DNA of 64,000 nucleotides from Dactylis glomerata (Eukaryota; Streptophyta; Magnoliopsida; Poales; Poaceae): positions 15,732,922-15,796,921 of the forward strand of contig QXEO01000553.1 of NCBI GenBank assembly GCA_007115705.1, written 5' to 3'. A program made the translations under genes and the position numbers. Shown here one piece after another: positions 34,020-46,795 of this stretch (position 1 is the stretch's first letter; each line of letters opens with the position of its first letter). Under the pieces are notes generated by a model that searched no databases, was not told the DNA's origin, and saw nothing but the letters and a program-made list of their open reading frames with translations.

Positions 34020-34036
34020 ACTCCCCCAAGCTTAGC
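34020..34036 (-). promoter_or_regulatory. G1 polypurine tract
   Basis: ACTCCCCCAAGCTTAGC on the plus strand (purine-rich on the minus strand) directly abuts the LTR. It primes plus-strand DNA synthesis. Confidence 0.85.
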
Positions 34037-34220
34037 TTATTGCTTGTCCTCAAGCAATTCAGTTAACAACTGAGTGCGATAAAAGAAACTTTCATGAACA
34101 CATTTGCTTCATAAGATGTATATATTCTCACTATATGATCAAGTACTCAGGCAATTCATAATAAGAAATATGCAAATAATGTTATCTCATAGTCAAGCAA
34201 GCTATGAAAGAGTGCCAATG

Positions 34221-36008
34221 TGAAGGGTTTCGCAGCATAGTAAATCAAAAAAATTCTACGGATGCGAACAAGAAAGCCAAGATCTAATCTAGGAGATGTA
34301 ATCAACGAGAGAGATAGATGAGATCTTCATACCCTTAAAGAAATCGCACAGCAGAAATGTTCAACAGAACGTGGATGATGTAGTCATACTAGCCGTCTCC
34401 TCCTCGTGATCCGATCCGATCCAACGCCGCAAGTGGCGATGCCTCGGAGAGATGCACACGTACAGCGCACCAACGACTCCGCCTTCCCGGTCCAGCGAGA
34501 TATGGTGGAGTGGTAGATGGGATCGACAACACGACGGCGTGGTGTCTATGGTGGAAAGTATGCGCTGACAGGGCTTCGCCTGTTTGTGTGGTGGAAGAAG
34601 AACAGAGAAAAGAGGCTTTAGAAAGCGGGCAGCGGCTTCGCGCAAATTAGGTCAAACTAAAACCGCCGGCGGCCTAGTCCTTTTATAGGTAGCCTGTATC
34701 ACATACTTGCAAACCAAGTTTGACCCTTGCTGATCGGATCGATGCTTGCGGTAACGTGAAGTGCACAAAGAGGCTAACCTCGATAGTATCGATAGCGATC
34801 AGATCGTTGTTCGCTGCATGAGGCGCTGCCGGCCCAGCCGCACATGGCCTAGGTAGGCCTGGCCATCACCCGCGAGTGAGCCAAGGTACAACCGGCCAGG
34901 GCCCAACCGGCCTGTCTCGTGGCCGAGACAGCGAGCCAGGCGCGATCGCCCTGGCTCCTCGAGGGAGCCAGCGATCCTGGCGGCCGCTGGCCTCGTTTTC
35001 CTTTCTTTTTTTTCTTTCTTTTTTTATTTCTTCCAAATAAATACTATTAATTATTTATCAATTCTTATAATTAATAAATATTAATCTTTTCCACTCGGAA
35101 CAATTCCGTAACTTTCTAAAACATTTTCACATATATCCCAAGACTACCCTAGAGTTGATTTGCGTTAAGTGTGTGACCCTACGGGTTCGAGAATGCATGG
35201 ACATGATCTCCATCAATAATCAATAGCGGGATCTGGAAATCCATATTGACTCCCATGCACTCAACGATGATCATATCGGATGAACCACGATGTCAGGATT
35301 CAATCAATCCCGTATTTGTATTCCCTTCGTCTCGCGATATTTTACTCGCCCGAGATTCGATCGTCGGTATCGGCATACCTAGTTCAATCTCATTCACAGC
35401 AAGTACTTTACTCGTTCCGTAATCCGATATCACTGTGTGATTAACTCCTTAACCACGTGCTTGCAAGCGGTGTTGATACCGATTACCGAGTGGGCCCGAA
35501 GTATATCTCTTCGACTCGGGAGGGACAAATTCCATCTCGATACATACAACCCAACAAGTACTTTCTGATTACCTGAGAGACACCTTTATGATCACCCTCT
35601 CATAGGATGACGTTTGATGACCTCAAAGCTCTCTTCCGGCACTAGGGAGTTGTATTATCTCATGGTCTAAGGAATACAATACTTGACATAGGAAAAAGCT
35701 TTGCAAAGATGAACACAATGACACAATCTAATTGTTGTGCTTTATTTGGGTCTGTCCATCACATCATTCTCCTAATGATATGACCTCATTATTAATTGAC
35801 AACTCATGTCTATGGTTAGGAAACCTTAACCATCATTAATCAATGAACTAGTCCATAGAGGCATACTAGGGACACGGTGTTGTTTATAAACCACACAAGT
35901 ATTAAAGTTTCCACTTAATACAATTCTAGCATGGAATATAAACATTATCATGAACAAGAATTATAATAATAACATCTTTATTATTGCCTCTAGGGCATAA
36001 TTCCAATA
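34221..36008 (-). repeat. C1 3' LTR, 1788 bp
   Basis: On the plus strand it starts TGAAGGGTTTCGCAGC and ends ATAATTCCAATA (TG..CA ends with one mutation, CA to TA). The TATA box ttttatag (34681-34688) reads ctataaaa on the minus strand. The polypurine tract of the element abuts at 36009-36023. Confidence 0.92.
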
Positions 36009-36036
36009 GTCTCCCACTTGCACTAGAGTCAATAAT

Positions 36037-39000
36037 CTAGTTTACATCTGGTAACAATCTAACACCCATGGCATTAAGGTGCTGATCATGTTTTGCTCGT
36101 GGAAGAGGTTTAGTCAACGGATCTGCGACATTCAGATCCGTATGTACTTCGCTAATCTTCAGATCTCCATCTGATATATAATTTCGAATTATATGGAAAC
36201 AGCGGTTGATGTGCTTGGTCTTTGGATGATATCTTGGTTCCTTAGCCAGTGCTATGGCGCCAGTGTTGTCGCACAATATCTCCAGTGGGTCCAAGGCACT
36301 TGGAACCACACCAAGCTCAGTGATGAAGTTCCTAATCCAAACTCCTTCACTTGATGCTTCCGAAGCAGCCATGTATTCCGCTTCGGTTGTAGATCCTGCG
36401 ATCACGCTTTGCTTGCAGTTTCTCCAGCTCACAGCTCCACCATTCAAAATATAAACGTATCCTGTCTGAGATTTAGAATCATCCGGGTCGGTGCCAAATC
36501 TAGCATCGACGTAACCTTTTACGACAAGCTCCTCATCACCTCCATAGACCAAGAACATTTCTTTAGTCCTATTTAAATACTTTAGGATGTTCTTTATGGC
36601 TGTCCAGTGTTCCACTCCTGGATCACTTTGGTATCTGCTTGTCAAACTAAGAGCATTGGACACATCCGGTCTAGTACACAGCATGGCATACATGATAGAA
36701 CCTATGGCCGAGGCATATGGCACTTTCCTCATAGTTTCTCTATCTTTTACTGTAGCCGGACACTGAGCCTTGCTCAATATCTTTCCTGACAACATGGGAA
36801 ATGAACCTTTCTTTGCTTTATCCATTCTGAACCTTTTCAGAACTTTGTCCAGGTATGTACTTTGGCTTAAACCTATTAGGCATCTTTGTCTATCTCTATA
36901 GATTTTGATGCCTAATACATAAGCAGCTTCTCCAAGGTCTTTCATTGAAAAACATTTATTCAAATAACTCTTCACATCGTTAAGCATACCGATGTCATTT
37001 CCAATAATCAATATGTCATCCACATATAGTACTAAAAATGTCACCGAGCTCCCACTCACTTTCTTGTAAACACAAGCTTCATAGCAATTTGGAACAAATC
37101 CAAAACTCTTGATCACTTGATCAAAATGAAGGTTCCAACTCCGGGATGCTTGCTTTAGCCCATAAATGGAACACTGAAGTTTGCACACCTTATCAGCATC
37201 CTTAGGATTGACAAAACCTTCGGGCTGCATCATATACAACTCTTCATCAATGTTGCCATTGAGGAACGCAGTCTTGACATCCATCTGCCAAATTTCATAA
37301 TCATCAAATGCAGCAATTGCTAATAAATCTGAATGAACTTAAACATCGCTACGGGAGAGAAAGTCTCATCGTAGTCAACACCTTGAACTTGCCGAAAACC
37401 TTTTGCGACAAGCCGAGCCTTATAGACAGTAACATTACCATCCGCGACCGTTTTCTTCTTGAAAATCCATTTGCACTCAATGGCCTTATGGTCGCTAGGA
37501 GGGTCCACCAAAGTCCATACTTGGTTTTCGCTCATGGATCCCAATTCGGATTTCATGGCCTCTAGCCATTTCTCAGAGTCTGGGCTCATCATCGCTTCCT
37601 CATAGTTCGCAGGTTCATTGTTGTCTAACAACATGACGGTTAAGATAGGATTGCCGTACCATTCAGGAGTGGCACACGACCTTGTCGACCTGCAAAGTTC
37701 AGTAGTAGCATCGTTCGAAGTTTCATGATCGTCGTCATTAGCTTCCTCTCCTGTTGGTGCAGGCGGCGCCAGAACAACTTCGGGTGCTGCGCTACTCTCC
37801 AACTCGAGAGAAGGTTCAATAACCTCGTCTAGCTCTACCTTCCTCCCACTCACTTCTTTCGAGAGAAACTCCTTCTCAAGAAAGGATCCGTTCTTAGCAA
37901 CAAAGACTTTGCCTTCGGATCTGTGGTAGAAGGTATACCCAATCATTTCCTTAGGGTATCCTATGAAGACGCATTTCTTCGCTTTGGGTTCGAGCTTGTC
38001 CGGCATCAACCTCTTGACGTAAGCTTCGCATCCGCAAACTTTAAGAAACGACAGCTTAGGTTTAGCACCAAACCATAGTTCATACGGTGTCGTCTCAACA
38101 GATTTAGATGGTGCCCTATTTAAAGTGAATGCAGCGGTTTCTAATGCATAACCCCAAAATGATAACGGCAAATCTGTAAGAGACATCATCGATCGCACTA
38201 TATCTAATAGAGTTCGATTCCGGCGTTCAGACACACCATTGCACTGTGGTGTTCCAGGTGGCGTGAGTTGCGAAATGATTCTGCTTGCTTTAAGATGTGT
38301 GAGAAAATCATAACTCAAATATTCATCTCCACGATCGGATCGCAGAAATTTAATTTTCCTGTTACGATGGTTTTCCACTTCGTTCTGAAATTCTTTGAAC
38401 TTTTCAAACGTTTCAGATTTATGTTTCATTAAATAGATATACCCATATCTACTTAAGTCATCAGTAAAAGTGAGAAAATAGCGATATCCACCGCGCGTCA
38501 AAATACACATCGGTATGTATGATTTCCAATAAATCCGTTGCTCGCTCCATTGTTCCGGAGAACAGGGTTTTGATCATCTTGCCCATGAGGCATGGCTCGC
38601 ACGTGTCAAACGATTCAAAATCAAGAGACTCCAAAAGTCCATCAGAATGGAGTTTCTTCATGCGTTTTACACCAATATGACCTAGACGGCAGTGCCACAA
38701 ATAAGTTGGATTATCACTATCTACTTTGCATCTTTTAGCCTCAATGTTATGGATGTGTGTTTCATTGCTTTCGAGATTCAGAAGAAATAAACCATTCACG
38801 ACAGGTGCATGACCATAAAAGATGTTATTCATATAAATAGAACAACCATTATTCTCAGATTTAAATGAATAACCGTCTTGCAATAAACACGATCCAGATA
38901 TAATGTTCATGCTCAACGCAGGCACATAATAACACTTATTAAGGTTTAAAACTAATCCCGAAGGTAAAACTAAGGAGAGCGTGCCGACGGCCATCACGTC

Positions 39001-40005
39001 AACTTTTGATCCATTGCTGACGCGCATCGTCACCTCATCCCTTGCTAGCCGCCGTCTATTCCGTAGCTCCTGTTTCGAGTTACAAATATTAGCAACTGAA
39101 CCAGTATCATATACCCAGGCACTACAACGAGCGATAGTAAGGTAAACATTAATAACATGTATATCAAATATACCTTTAATGGTGTCAGCCTTCTTGTCCG
39201 CTATGTACTCCGGACAGTTGCGTTTCCAGTGACCCTTGTCCTTGCAATAGAAGCACTCAGTGTCCGGCTTAGGTCCAGACTTGAGCTTCTTCTCAGTAGG
39301 GGTAACGCGCTTGCCGCTGCCTTTCTTGAAGGATTTCTTTGCACCCTTAGCTTTCTTAAAGCTAGTGGTCTTGTTGACCATCAACACATGATTATCTTTC
39401 TTGATATCCACCTCCGCAGCTTTCAGCTTAGCGAAGAGCTTAGTGATCGTATCAGTGGAACCAATTTGATTGTGAGTAACTACAAAGCCTTTGTAGCTAG
39501 GAGGGAGTGATTGAAGAACTCTGTCAATCTTGAGCTCTTCTGGAATCTTGCAGTCCAGCTGCTCAAGGCGTTGAGTGTAGCCCGACATCTTAATGGCGTG
39601 CTCACTAACGGAACTCCCTTCCTCCATTTTGCAGTTAAAGAACTTCTCAGAGATCGCATATCTCTCAGAATGGGCCTGAGTCTGAAACATGGTTTTCAGT
39701 TCCTCAACTATCTCAAAAGGCTCGCTGAATTCCTCAAAATGATTTTGAAGTTCCGGTTCCATAGCAAACAACATGATACTCTTAATCATGCCATAATCAT
39801 CTTTGCGCGACTGATAAACAGCTTTTCTGTCAGTCGGCACTTCCTTAGCAGGGGGGTCACCTAGCGCTTGCTCAAGTACATAGGATTTTTGTCCGCCGGC
39901 GGGAATGATTCTCAGATTGCGGAAGCAGTTGGTGAAGTTAGACCCATTGTTTTTAAGCTTTTCTTTCTCAGCAAACACATTGAAGTTGAAGTTGGATTTA
40001 GCCAT
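36037..40005 (-). pseudogene. C1 Copia gag-pol polyprotein, broken
   Basis: It starts MAKSNFNFNVFAEKEK at 40005. In order come gag, a CCHC zinc knuckle (CFYCKDKGHWKRNC), protease (YDTGSVA), GAG-pre-integrase (WHCRLGH, CEPC), integrase core, reverse transcriptase with YVDD, and ribonuclease H, ending at 36037. Compared with C2, 14 nt are missing after 38505 in the integrase region, and 1 nt is missing near 37326 before the reverse transcriptase, so it reads in three frames (514, 396 and 415 codons). A conserved Trp of gag is Cys (NCFRNLR). Residues about 35-100 of gag differ strongly from C2, while the rest is nearly identical. Confidence 0.92.
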
Positions 40006-41232
40006 TTGATCTACAAAATTTGCAAGTACAATTTAGACTATGTTTAAGATAATTAGTTCAACTTAATCAAATTACTAGATGAACTCCCACTAAATTCAAC
40101 ATCCCTCAAGTTGTTTAGTGAACACGATCCAAATTCACCACACCTAATCCGATCTTCACGAGAAGAGATGTGGTTTCAATGGTGGACAATAAAGTGTCGA
40201 TCATATCATTCATATGACTCATGTTTAACCTGTCAGTTCGTGTGTTTAGAGGTCATGTCTGTACATGCTAGGCTCGTCAAGTCAAACCCAAGTATTTCTG
40301 CATGTGCAAAACTGGCTTGCACCCGTTGTATGTGAACGTAGAGTTTATAGCACCCGATCATCACGAGATGCTTCAAAACGACGAACTTTCGCAATGGTGC
40401 ATACATGGGAAGAACACAATTTTATCTTGATCTTTAAGTGAGGAATCATCTTATAATGCTACCGTCGCGATCAAAGCATAATAAGATACATAAAAGGATA
40501 AACATCACATGCATATAATTTTATGTGATATGGTATAGCCAATCTCCGCGCAATGATCTCCATCTTGTGCGCGCCGGCATAATCTCCATCACTCCATCAT
40601 GATTGCCTCCACCACGAATAGCAACTACAACTATTGCTAACTACTTAGCGATAAAGTAAAACTATTACATGGCGTATAAGAAGTTGACACGCAGGTCATA
40701 CACAATTATAAAGACAACCATATGGCTCCTGCCGATTGTGAACTCATCGATATGCAAGTCGTGAAATATTACAAAACATGATCATTGCATACATCACATA
40801 TATCACATCACATCTTGTGGCCATATCATATCACAAAACACTCCCTGCAAAAACAAGTTAGACGCCTCTACTTTGTTGTTGCATGTTTTACGTGGCTTAT
40901 GGGAGTAACAAGTTAAGAACGATTCTTACCTACAAAAAGCCACAACGGTGATATTATGGTTGCTAACATCCGTTATAAATCCCATGACTACTATAGTGAG
41001 AGAAACTAGCATCCACCAGCCGCATGTGTGGAACAAGCCACACGTCATGTGCGGAGCCGGTCTCACGAACGAGGTCGCGTAAAGTTGGTCTGGACCGCTT
41101 CGATCTCACTATGTCGTGCCATAATAAATACACAACAAAGAGGTTTGCAATAGAAAACATCAACGCCCGCAACAAGCATGTTGCATTCTACTCGTGAAAC
41201 ACATCTACGCATAGATCTAGCTCTGATACCAC
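40006..41232 (-). other. C1 leader with primer-binding site
   Basis: This is the untranslated leader between the 5' LTR and gag. The primer-binding site, complementary to initiator methionine tRNA, is at 41221-41231 (ctctgatacca on the plus strand), one base from the LTR. Confidence 0.85.
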
Positions 41233-43033
41233 TGAAGGGTTTCATAGCATAGTAAATCAAAAATTTCCTACGGATGCGAACAAGAAAGCCAAGATCTAAT
41301 CTAGGAGATGTAATCAACGAGAGAGATAGATGAGATCTTCATACCCTTGAAGAAATCACACAGCGGAAACATTCAACAGAACATGGATGATGTAGTCGTA
41401 CTAACTGTCTCCTCCTCGCGATCCGATCCGATCCAATGCCGCAAGTGGCGACGCCTCTGAGAGATGCACACGTACAGCGCACCAACGACTCCGCCTTCCC
41501 GGTCCAGCGAGATATGGTGGAGTGGTAGATAGGATCGACAGCACGACGGCGTGGTGTCTATGGTGGAGAGTATGCACTGACAGGGCTTCGCCTGTTTGCG
41601 TGGTGGAAGAAGAACAGAGAAAGGAGGCTTCAGAAAGCGGGCAGCGGCTTCGCACAAATTAGGTCAAACTAAAACCGCCGGCGGCCTAGTCCTTTTATAG
41701 GCAGCCTATATCGCATACTTGCAAACCAAGTTTGACCTTGCCGATCGGATCGACGCTTGCGGTAACGTGAAGTGCACGAAGAAGCTAACCTCGATAGTAT
41801 TGATAGCGATCAGATCGCTGATCGCTGCATGAGGCGCTGCCGGCCCAGCCGCACATGGCCCAGCCGCACATGGCCTAGGTAGGCCTTGCCATCACCCGCG
41901 AGTGAGCCAAGGCACAACCGGCCAGGGCCCAACCGGCATGCCTCGTGGCCGAGACAGCGAGGCAGGCGCGATCGCCCTGGCTCCTCGAGGGAGCCAGTGA
42001 TCCTGGCGGCCGCTGGCCTCGTTTTCCTTTCTTTTTTTCTTTCTTTTTTTATTTCTTCCAAATAAATACTATTAATTATTTATCAATTCTTATAATTAAT
42101 AAATATTAATTTTTTCCACCCGGAACAATTCCGTAACTTTCTGAAACGTTTTCACATATATCCCGAGACTACCCTAGAGTTGATTTGCGTTAAGTGTGTG
42201 ACCCTACAGGTCCGAGAATGCATGGACATGATCTCCATCAATAATCAATATCGGGATCTGGAAATCCATATTGACTCCCATGCACTCAACGATGATCATA
42301 TCGAATGAACCACGATGTCAGGATTCAATCAATCCCGTATTTGTATTCCCTTCGTCTCGCGATATTTTACTCGCCCGAGATTCGATCGTCGGTATTGGCA
42401 TACCTAGTTCAGTCTCGTTCACAGCAAGTACTTTACTTGTTTCGTAATCCGATATCACTGTGTAATTAACTCCTTAACTACGTGCTTGCAAGCGGTGTTG
42501 ATATCGATTACCGAGTGGGCCCGAAGTATATCTCTCCGACTCGGGAGGGACAAATTCCATCTCGATACATACAACCCAACAAGTACTTTCTGATTACCCG
42601 AGAGACACCTTTATGATCACCCTCTCATAGGATGACGTTTGATGACCTCAAAGCTCTCTTCCGGCACTAGGGAGTTGTATTATCTCATGGTCTAAGGAAT
42701 ACAATACTTGACATAGGAAAAAGCTTCGCAAAGATGAACACAATGACACGATTTAATTGCTGTGCTTTATTTGGGTCTGTCCATCACATCATTCTCCTAA
42801 TGATATGACCTCATTATTAATTGACAACTCATGTCTATGGTTAGGAAACCTTAACCATCATTAATCAATGAACTAGTCCATAGAGGCGTACTAGGGACAT
42901 GGTGTTGTTTATAAACCACACAAGTATTAAAGTTTCCGCTTAATACAATTCTAGCATGGAATATAAACATTATCATGAATAAGAATTATAATAATAACAT
43001 CTTTATTATTGCCTCTAGGGCATAATTCCAACA
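41233..43033 (-). repeat. C1 5' LTR, 1801 bp
   Basis: It pairs with 34221-36008. It is longer partly because of a tandem duplication of about 15 bp (cccagccgcacatgg) near 41850-41875. The TATA box is at 41693-41700 (minus strand). Confidence 0.92.
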
Positions 43034-44831
43034 CAATGTACTAATAACAAGCAACATGAACATAAGAAGCTACAAGATTGTAATGTTCATAATATGATAT
43101 GGAAGAGTGGTATCCCGCTTGCCTTTATTTGTGGAGCAAAACATAAATGCTGAGGCACCTCTGAAGTTGAAGGGAAGATTAGAAGTAAAAATATCAAAGA
43201 TACAAGCATCAAAGTTATACCACAATTAACCAAGTTCTGGGACAAGCACATTACACTAAGAATAACAGCTATGCTCTCAAGAAAGTGCTTAAAGTTAGAA
43301 GATGAAGACTCAACATAAAAGTAAAAGAAAGGCCCTTCGCAGAGGGAAGCAGTGATTTAACATGTGCAAGAGCTTTTCATTTGTAAAACAGAGATAAAAA
43401 ATTAATTTTGAGAGGTGGTTGTTTCATGTCAACGACTGGCAATGGGTACTTGCTATCTTCCATACTAAACAAGTGAGAGCGGTTCCGAGTTCTTTGAAAA
43501 TTTGGCACATTGGTGCTCTTTTATAAAGCTTTAGCACTCCTCCCCACCTTTTTCCTTTCTCAAACCATGGCTAACCGATTCCATCGGGTGCCCACCAACT
43601 TTCACATACCATGAAGGAGTGCCTTTTTTCTTTTCTTTTTTTTAGATTTAGATTACAATGGTCTGACCAGCTCCCTTACAAAATTAATGATGAGCAGATG
43701 AAGCATGCAAGTCAAGAGGTACTCAATTAAATATGGAAGATAGCAATTCCGACCACTACGTCCTCATGAGCTAAAAACAGTGGCACAAAATGAGAAGTAT
43801 TTGAAGGTTTTGAAAGGTAGCACATGAAAATTTACTTGGAATGGCTTTGAAATACCATGCATAGGAATTTATAGTGGACTCTTTGGGGTTACTTGGTTTT
43901 CAGGAGTTGGATGCACGAGAAGTATTCCCTCTCAGTACAAGCGAAGGCTAGAAAAAGATTGGGAAGCGACAAATCGAGAGAGCAATAACTGTCATAATCA
44001 TGCTTGCGACAAAACAAAATTAATATAGGCATAAAAATGATACAAGAATCTGAGGTAAAGTAAATCATCGTGGCTTAATTGACTTTTTTGTTCAGTCATA
44101 TGCATGCTTGAGCATGTGCCAATTCGATGCAAATGAAACTTTCAGAGGAGGATACCACAATGTCATACCATATTATGAATAAAACAATGCAAGCAAGCAT
44201 CTACATGACATGCTACAAACTATTAGTAAATTAGAACTAATCATATGAGAGCAAAAACTACAAAGCATCCATTAGATAACATATACCTTACATGAACAGG
44301 CTAAGCACGTCCACATAGATGAGTATATGTACAAAAATGAAAACAAATAGAGTTCATACCAGCCTCTTACCACATCTCGAATCGCATATGTCGTCATTAT
44401 TGCCTTTCACTTGTGCGGCTTGAATAATATAAAGTGAATACCAAGCTCCAATGGAGTCACAGGAGACTGAACTCTGCAAGAAACTTTACAAAACCAAAGA
44501 AGAACAACAAATATTTTTGGGTTTTCAAATTTTTGCAACAAGAACAGAAGGAAAAAAGCAAACAAAGCAAAATATTTTGGATTTTTCAAAGAACAAACCG
44601 AAAATAGAAAACCAAGCAAAACCAAAGCTAGAAAACTAAAAAGACAACCAAAGAGAAACAACGGAAATATTTTTGGTCTTTTTGTGTTTTGGAAAGTAGA
44701 AATAAGAACAAGAACAACAAAGAAAAGAAAGCGAAACATGGATATACAAAGTACCGACAAAATATGATATATAGATGAGTGTATCGTCGGCGTATCTCCC
44801 CCCAAGCTTAGGCTTTTGTCCTAAGTGGAGA
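43034..44831 (-). other. G1 3' non-coding region, with an internal second polypurine-like tract
   Basis: No ORF is seen. Near 44797-44822 the plus strand reads ctccccccaagcttaggc, very like the true polypurine tract next to the LTR (actcccccaagcttagc), and is followed by a hairpin CTTAGG-N7-CCTAAG. The same arrangement occurs in G2 near 62243-62270. Confidence 0.6.
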
Positions 44832-45962
44832 TCAATCCCAGCTCGGCCGTGAAGTGGCGTCCCCAAAATATGACGAAGAAGCACCTTCGTCCTGATATGA
44901 GCTCGAGGACGCCCCGGTGTGATACACGGCGTGGTGATCAGCCGGTGCCTCCTCTTCCTCCTGGTCCATAGCGCCATGCTGTACGTGGAAGCTGAGCAAC
45001 CTGAGCTGCTCATCCAACTCCTCCTTCGAGCGCGACCATGGCCTCCTGTGAATACTGAACAAACTGGGCTGCAGCAAGGGGATTTCCCTTTCCTCTCCAT
45101 CAGTGAATAACATTCTATAAACTAATTTCCTTGCACATGAGTTAGCAGTAACAAAGTGATGGAGCTTCATGGCAGCAAGATCGAGCCTCTGTGGGACCAA
45201 CAATATATCATTAGGAGCAATAGAAAGTCCTGGAGCAGCAACAATGCGCGCAGCAATAATGCCTCCATAAATAGGTCCACTAGCGGCTAGGCGACGAGCA
45301 ATAAGAGCACCAAGGTTAAACTTTGTGCTAACATCAAGCGCAGTAGCTAGAAAAGCTAAATGATAGTTAGAGATATTGCTAGTGTTCCCCCTAACAAGAA
45401 TACTAGTGGCAAGATAGTAAGTAAAATATCTAATAGCTGGGAGTTGAATGTTTCTTATCTTGCCACGCTGTGCTATGCGGTCATCATCATTATTTACTCC
45501 TCGGTAAAGCTCCAACAAATCAGTGGGTTGGTGCTGAATCTTCTTTGCTGTATCAAACATGGGAATACCTAGAATACCACAAAACTCCTCCAAAGACATG
45601 GTGATAGACTTATCATAAATTTTAAATGCAATGGAAGGCTTGAAATGAGAGTTAGTGAATTTAAAGCTTTCAACAAAAATCTTCATGAGCAGAGCATATT
45701 GATTACTCTCATCCGTCATGTATGTAGTCAATCCAACCCTATTAACGAGGAGTAAGAAATCCTCAAGAATCCCTGCATCACTCAAAAATTTAGCACAAGG
45801 GAAGGTGGATGGATGCGCATCTCCATCATCCCCCTCATCGCCAATGTTCGGTGATATAACATCTTCATTGTAGGATGTCCTATATTGAGCAGTGGATCTT
45901 GAAGGCCTTGATGCCCTTGGTGCTTCTCTTTCAAAGACTTCTCCATATGTGTAGTTGTCCAT
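44832..45962 (-). CDS. G1 extra ORF, Athila-type retrotransposon protein of unknown function
   Basis: It encodes 376 residues in one intact frame starting MDNYTYGEVFERE. It contains a plant transposon domain with the motifs MSLEEFCGILGIP, QPTDLLELYRGV, RGKIRNIQLPAIRYF and HLGALIARRLAA style sequence, then SRSKEELDEQL and an acidic, Ser-rich tail. The domain is common in Gypsy/Athila elements of grasses, where its role is unknown (an envelope-like or accessory position 3' of the gag-pol place). It lies 3' of protease and may use its own promoter, since a GC-rich LTR-like block lies upstream at 46335-46440. It is intact, whereas the G2 copy is broken. Confidence 0.75.
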   Translation of the reverse strand: MDNYTYGEVFEREAPRASRPSRSTAQYRTSYNEDVISPNIGDEGDDGDAHPSTFPCAKFLSDAGILEDFLLLVNRVGLTTYMTDESNQYALLMKIFVESFKFTNSHFKPSIAFKIYDKSITMSLEEFCGILGIPMFDTAKKIQHQPTDLLELYRGVNNDDDRIAQRGKIRNIQLPAIRYFTYYLATSILVRGNTSNISNYHLAFLATALDVSTKFNLGALIARRLAASGPIYGGIIAARIVAAPGLSIAPNDILLVPQRLDLAAMKLHHFVTANSCARKLVYRMLFTDGEEREIPLLQPSLFSIHRRPWSRSKEELDEQLRLLSFHVQHGAMDQEEEEAPADHHAVYHTGASSSSYQDEGASSSYFGDATSRPSWD

Positions 45963-46334
45963 TTCCCTTTTCTAAAAAATTTAAAAACTTCATAAAAAAT
46001 GATTTTGAGACAAACAAATGTAGGAAACTACTATAGGGAGTTACAAGAGGGCTAACATGCATCAAAATAACATTTCTAAGCAATAGAACAAGCATGCAAA
46101 CTCATTTCACCTGTCACCTATAGAGCTAAAATACTCAAGAAATACTTCACCAAACGAAATTCTAATTGGACAATCGAAGGAGTCACATACCGGAGAACAA
46201 ATACTCCAAATCTCAGCAGCAAAGATGGGCTGAGCAAGGAGATTGAAACATCACGAGGAAGAATAGCAAGAACACGGGTTTGAGCTGAGGTGTGGAGATA
46301 TTTTGGGAGAGAGAATGAAGTGGAGGTGGAGAGG

Positions 46335-46440
46335 TAAGTGGAGGGCCAGGGGGGCCCCTCACCATGCCACGGCGCGATCAGGCTTGGGCCGCGCCACCAT
46401 GTGGTGAGGTGGCATGGTGGGTCCCCTAGGTGTGTCCCAG
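46335..46440 (-). promoter_or_regulatory. GC-rich LTR-like block upstream of the extra ORF of G1
   Basis: The block ctcaccatgcc...gggccgcgccaccatgtggtgagg resembles the block at 33730-33785 in the G1 LTR (ctcaccacccc...gggccgcgccaccaggtggtgag). On the minus strand it is followed by a CT-rich stretch resembling a 5' UTR and, 0.4 kb further on, the ORF. It may be an internal promoter; this is inference. Confidence 0.45.
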
Positions 46441-46795
46441 GTGCCTCTCTTCCCCATTTTTTACACAAAAATTTAAAAAGAATTTTCCAGAATTTTTCGA
46501 GAAACTTTATTTTCGAGGATTTTTCAGAAATAGATAAGAGAATAAAACTCAGGAAAACGAAGATGGAACGATAGAAAGTGAATTCAAACCAAGTCTACAG
46601 CAGCTCTAAAATACTCTGATATGCAACTAAAAAGCGGAAACAAAAGTGAACAAGGTGGAAGCATGAATAAAGAAAGGTAAATGCAGTGAAAACATAGCTT
46701 TGTTCATTCCAAAAACTGCTTTGTTAACAAGGTTGATCAAGTCTTGTTACCAAACCACTTTTCTATGAAGCAAAACTTTGCATTTCACTAAATAA

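Larger units (their letters stand above)
34221..43033 (-). mobile_element. Copia element C1 (Angela lineage), complete, 8813 bp, target duplication CAATG
   Basis: It is inserted in the 3' non-coding region of G1. CAATG is duplicated at 34216-34220 and 43034-43038. The LTRs are 34221-36008 and 41233-43033. The coding region is broken by a 14-nt and a 1-nt deletion. LTRs differ at several percent of sites in the first part, so it is older than C2 and CY. Confidence 0.95.
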
